Shown here: positions 62,481-64,000 of the stretch, piece by piece | How positions within the stretch are numbered: the stretch's first letter is position 1 | How the letters are laid out: each line of letters starts with the position of its first letter | Assembly: GCF_017742215.1 (NCBI RefSeq) | Contig: NZ_JAGHKP010000002.1 | Location: forward strand, 347,050-411,049 | Origin: Chitinophaga chungangae | Lineage (GTDB): Bacteria; Bacteroidota; Bacteroidia; Chitinophagales; Chitinophagaceae | Direction of reading: 5' to 3' | Length of the DNA: 64,000 nucleotides | Program-made: the position numbers and the translations under genes | The notes under the pieces: generated by a model | The model's database searches: none | Told to the model about the DNA's origin: nothing | Seen by the model: only the letters and a program-made list of their open reading frames with translations

Positions 62481-64000
62481 TTATTTTGAAAGGATTTTTC
62501 TTAACAATACATCGCGCTCAGTGGAAGTTATGAACATGTTATTGAGCGAATCTATTTTTGATTTGGCCTGCATTTCCTTGCTCATCGTGGTGGTTTCCAT
62601 CATTTTTTGCACGATGGGCATGCGTTTGGCGGAGATCGTGTCCGTCAGGTACTTTTCCATCAAAATGCTGGCGATGGGCACCGCGTAGGTGGAGCCGAAG
62701 CCCGCGTTCTCCACGATCACCGCGATGGCGATCTTCGGGTTGTCTCTCGGCGCGAAACCTACGAACAGCGAGTGGTCTTTCAGCTGCACCACTTTCCCGT
62801 CTATCCTCGCTTTGTTTTCCGCGGTACCGGTTTTGCCGCACACCTCAACGCCTTCGATCTGCGCGCCGCGCGCCGTGCCTTTTGTTACCACGTCTTCCAT
62901 GCCGAGTATCACGGAACTGAAAGCCTCGTCGGAGATATGTTCCGCCACGGATACTTTTTGTTTGTATTTGTTCAGGAGGGCGGAATTATCGTTGTCGATC
63001 GACTGCACGAAATGCGGGATGTAATAGTAGCCCCTGTTGGCGATGATGCACATGGCGTTCGCCATTTGCAGCGGCGTCAATATCAGCTGGCCCTGGCCCA
63101 TGCCCACGTACACTTCGGAGCAGGAATTCCAGCTGCCGCGGTACACGTAGTTCATCCTTGCCGTATCGGGCACTACGCCGCGCACTTCACCGGGTATGTC
63201 GATGCCCAGCCGGCGGCCGAGGCCCATCAGGTTCAGATAGCTGGTCCATTTCGCCTGCCCGTTCACCACGCCGCCCCATTTTTTGCTGTCTACAGACAGG
63301 CGGTAGAGGTGCATGAAATAAGAGTTGCAGGAGTTGGCCATTGCCGTGCGCATGTTGGCCGCGTGGCCGGGGTTATGGTGCGTACAGCGGATGTAGCGGC
63401 CGCAAAGACCGTAGCCGCCGCTGCAGGGGAAACCGAAGTCCGGCGTTACCACCCCTTCGTCCAGCGCTACCAGGCCCGTAATGGGCTTGAAGGTGGAGCC
63501 GGGAGGGTAAGCGGCCTGCACGGCGCGGTTAAAGAAAGGTTTGGTGGTATCGAGGTACAGTTTGTTATAGTTCTGCGAACGGAACGAGCCGGAAAGCAGG
63601 TTCGGGTCGAAGGTGGGGCCGCTCACCATGGCGAGGATGCCGCCGGTTTGCGGGTCGATGGCTACGATGGAGCCTACTTTCCCTTTCATCATGGCCTCGC
63701 CTAAAACCTGGAGATCGATATCCAGCGCGAGGCGCAGGTTTTTACCGGCCACGGCCGCCGTGTCGAACTCGCCGTTTTCCAGCGGGCCCTGCGGGCGGTT
63801 GAGATTATCTTTTACAAGGTATTGAATGCCGCGTTGGCCCATCAAAATGCTTTCATACGTATTTTCCAACCCCGTTCTGCCGATGTAATCGCCCTGCTGG
63901 TAAGCGCTGAAGCGGCCGCTGGAATCCGCCAGCATGGACGGTGAAATTTCGCTGATGTACCCGAGGATGTGCGCGCCCGCGCCATAAGTGTAAGAGCGCA
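62481..64000 (-). CDS. mrdA: Penicillin-binding protein 2, upstream copy, N-terminus beyond window
   Basis: Partial: 506 codons are present and the frame is open off the window end. It covers the dimerisation/pedestal region (GYISEISPSML) and the whole transpeptidase domain with STFK in PPGSTFKPITG, SCN in MANSCNSYF and KTG in CGKTGTAEN. It is close to the downstream PBP2 copy in nearly every block, including a 54-bp stretch of identical DNA (63753-63806 and 60459-60512). Differences cluster in loops (for example PDFGFPCSGGYG versus PEFGFDCRGGYG). Both copies look functional. Confidence 0.93.
   Translation of the reverse strand, partial: RSYTYGAGAHILGYISEISPSMLADSSGRFSAYQQGDYIGRTGLENTYESILMGQRGIQYLVKDNLNRPQGPLENGEFDTAAVAGKNLRLALDIDLQVLGEAMMKGKVGSIVAIDPQTGGILAMVSGPTFDPNLLSGSFRSQNYNKLYLDTTKPFFNRAVQAAYPPGSTFKPITGLVALDEGVVTPDFGFPCSGGYGLCGRYIRCTHHNPGHAANMRTAMANSCNSYFMHLYRLSVDSKKWGGVVNGQAKWTSYLNLMGLGRRLGIDIPGEVRGVVPDTARMNYVYRGSWNSCSEVYVGMGQGQLILTPLQMANAMCIIANRGYYYIPHFVQSIDNDNSALLNKYKQKVSVAEHISDEAFSSVILGMEDVVTKGTARGAQIEGVEVCGKTGTAENKARIDGKVVQLKDHSLFVGFAPRDNPKIAIAVIVENAGFGSTYAVPIASILMEKYLTDTISAKRMPIVQKMMETTTMSKEMQAKSKIDSLNNMFITSTERDVLLRKILSK

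Overview
The window looks like chromosomal DNA of a GC-rich member of the Bacteroidota, most likely a Chitinophagaceae relative such as Chitinophaga. Reasons seen in the sequence: many genes are preceded by the Bacteroidota -7 promoter element TAnnTTTG and lack an obvious Shine-Dalgarno site; there are carboxypeptidase-regulatory/TonB receptors, a split transketolase subunit, DUF3098, DUF3108 and DUF3857 proteins, and the long AtpB typical of the phylum. The genus is an inference. No tRNA, rRNA, insertion sequence, phage or CRISPR array was seen. Nearly all DNA is coding; the only gene-free stretch above 300 bases is 9116-9807.

Layout. 1-9.1 kb: a truncated copper-type P-ATPase, tsaE, alanine dehydrogenase, an outer-membrane barrel protein, the ftsX-DUF3098-uppP envelope set and leuS. 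9.8-16.8 kb: a secreted tricorn-like protease, a HicAB-like pair, a secreted EEP phosphatase, an M28 peptidase and ruvB. 16.8-26 kb: two response regulators without a kinase, a flippase-like protein divergent from ruvC, HIT, greA, a D-2-hydroxyacid dehydrogenase, rsmA, pdxA and an LCMT-type methyltransferase. 25.7-29 kb: a TonB receptor / small periplasmic protein / winged-helix regulator operon with a palindromic operator in its promoter. 29.1-33.5 kb: ATP synthase genes atpBEFHA, ending in a terminator with no atpG. 33.6-41.5 kb: a 1257-residue TPR/DUF3857/transglutaminase protein, an MsbA-like ABC exporter and a 728-residue secreted protein carrying a caspase-like His/Cys signature.

41.7-53.4 kb appears to be a phosphate-starvation island: PhoB-like regulator and PhoR-like kinase, a small lipoprotein, an OprO/OprP-type phosphate porin, a beta-helix lipoprotein, a TonB receptor, an uncharacterised 124-residue protein, a metallophosphoesterase resembling PlcP of membrane-lipid remodelling, a PhoU-like DUF47 protein and a PiT phosphate permease. 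Four of its promoters carry arrays of a 7-bp unit (about NTTAACN, the inner one often GGTAATA) repeated every 11 bp. In three of them the last unit ends exactly 9 nt before the -7 element. This matches PhoB-box geometry with a different sequence and is the strongest candidate for something not yet described.

53.4-64 kb: rmlA-galE, an orphan C-terminal transketolase subunit, an ECF sigma factor with a putative membrane anti-sigma protein and a secreted LTxxQ-like protein, an MBL-fold hydrolase, and a rod-shape operon in which rodA lies between two closely similar PBP2 genes, the upstream one running off the window.
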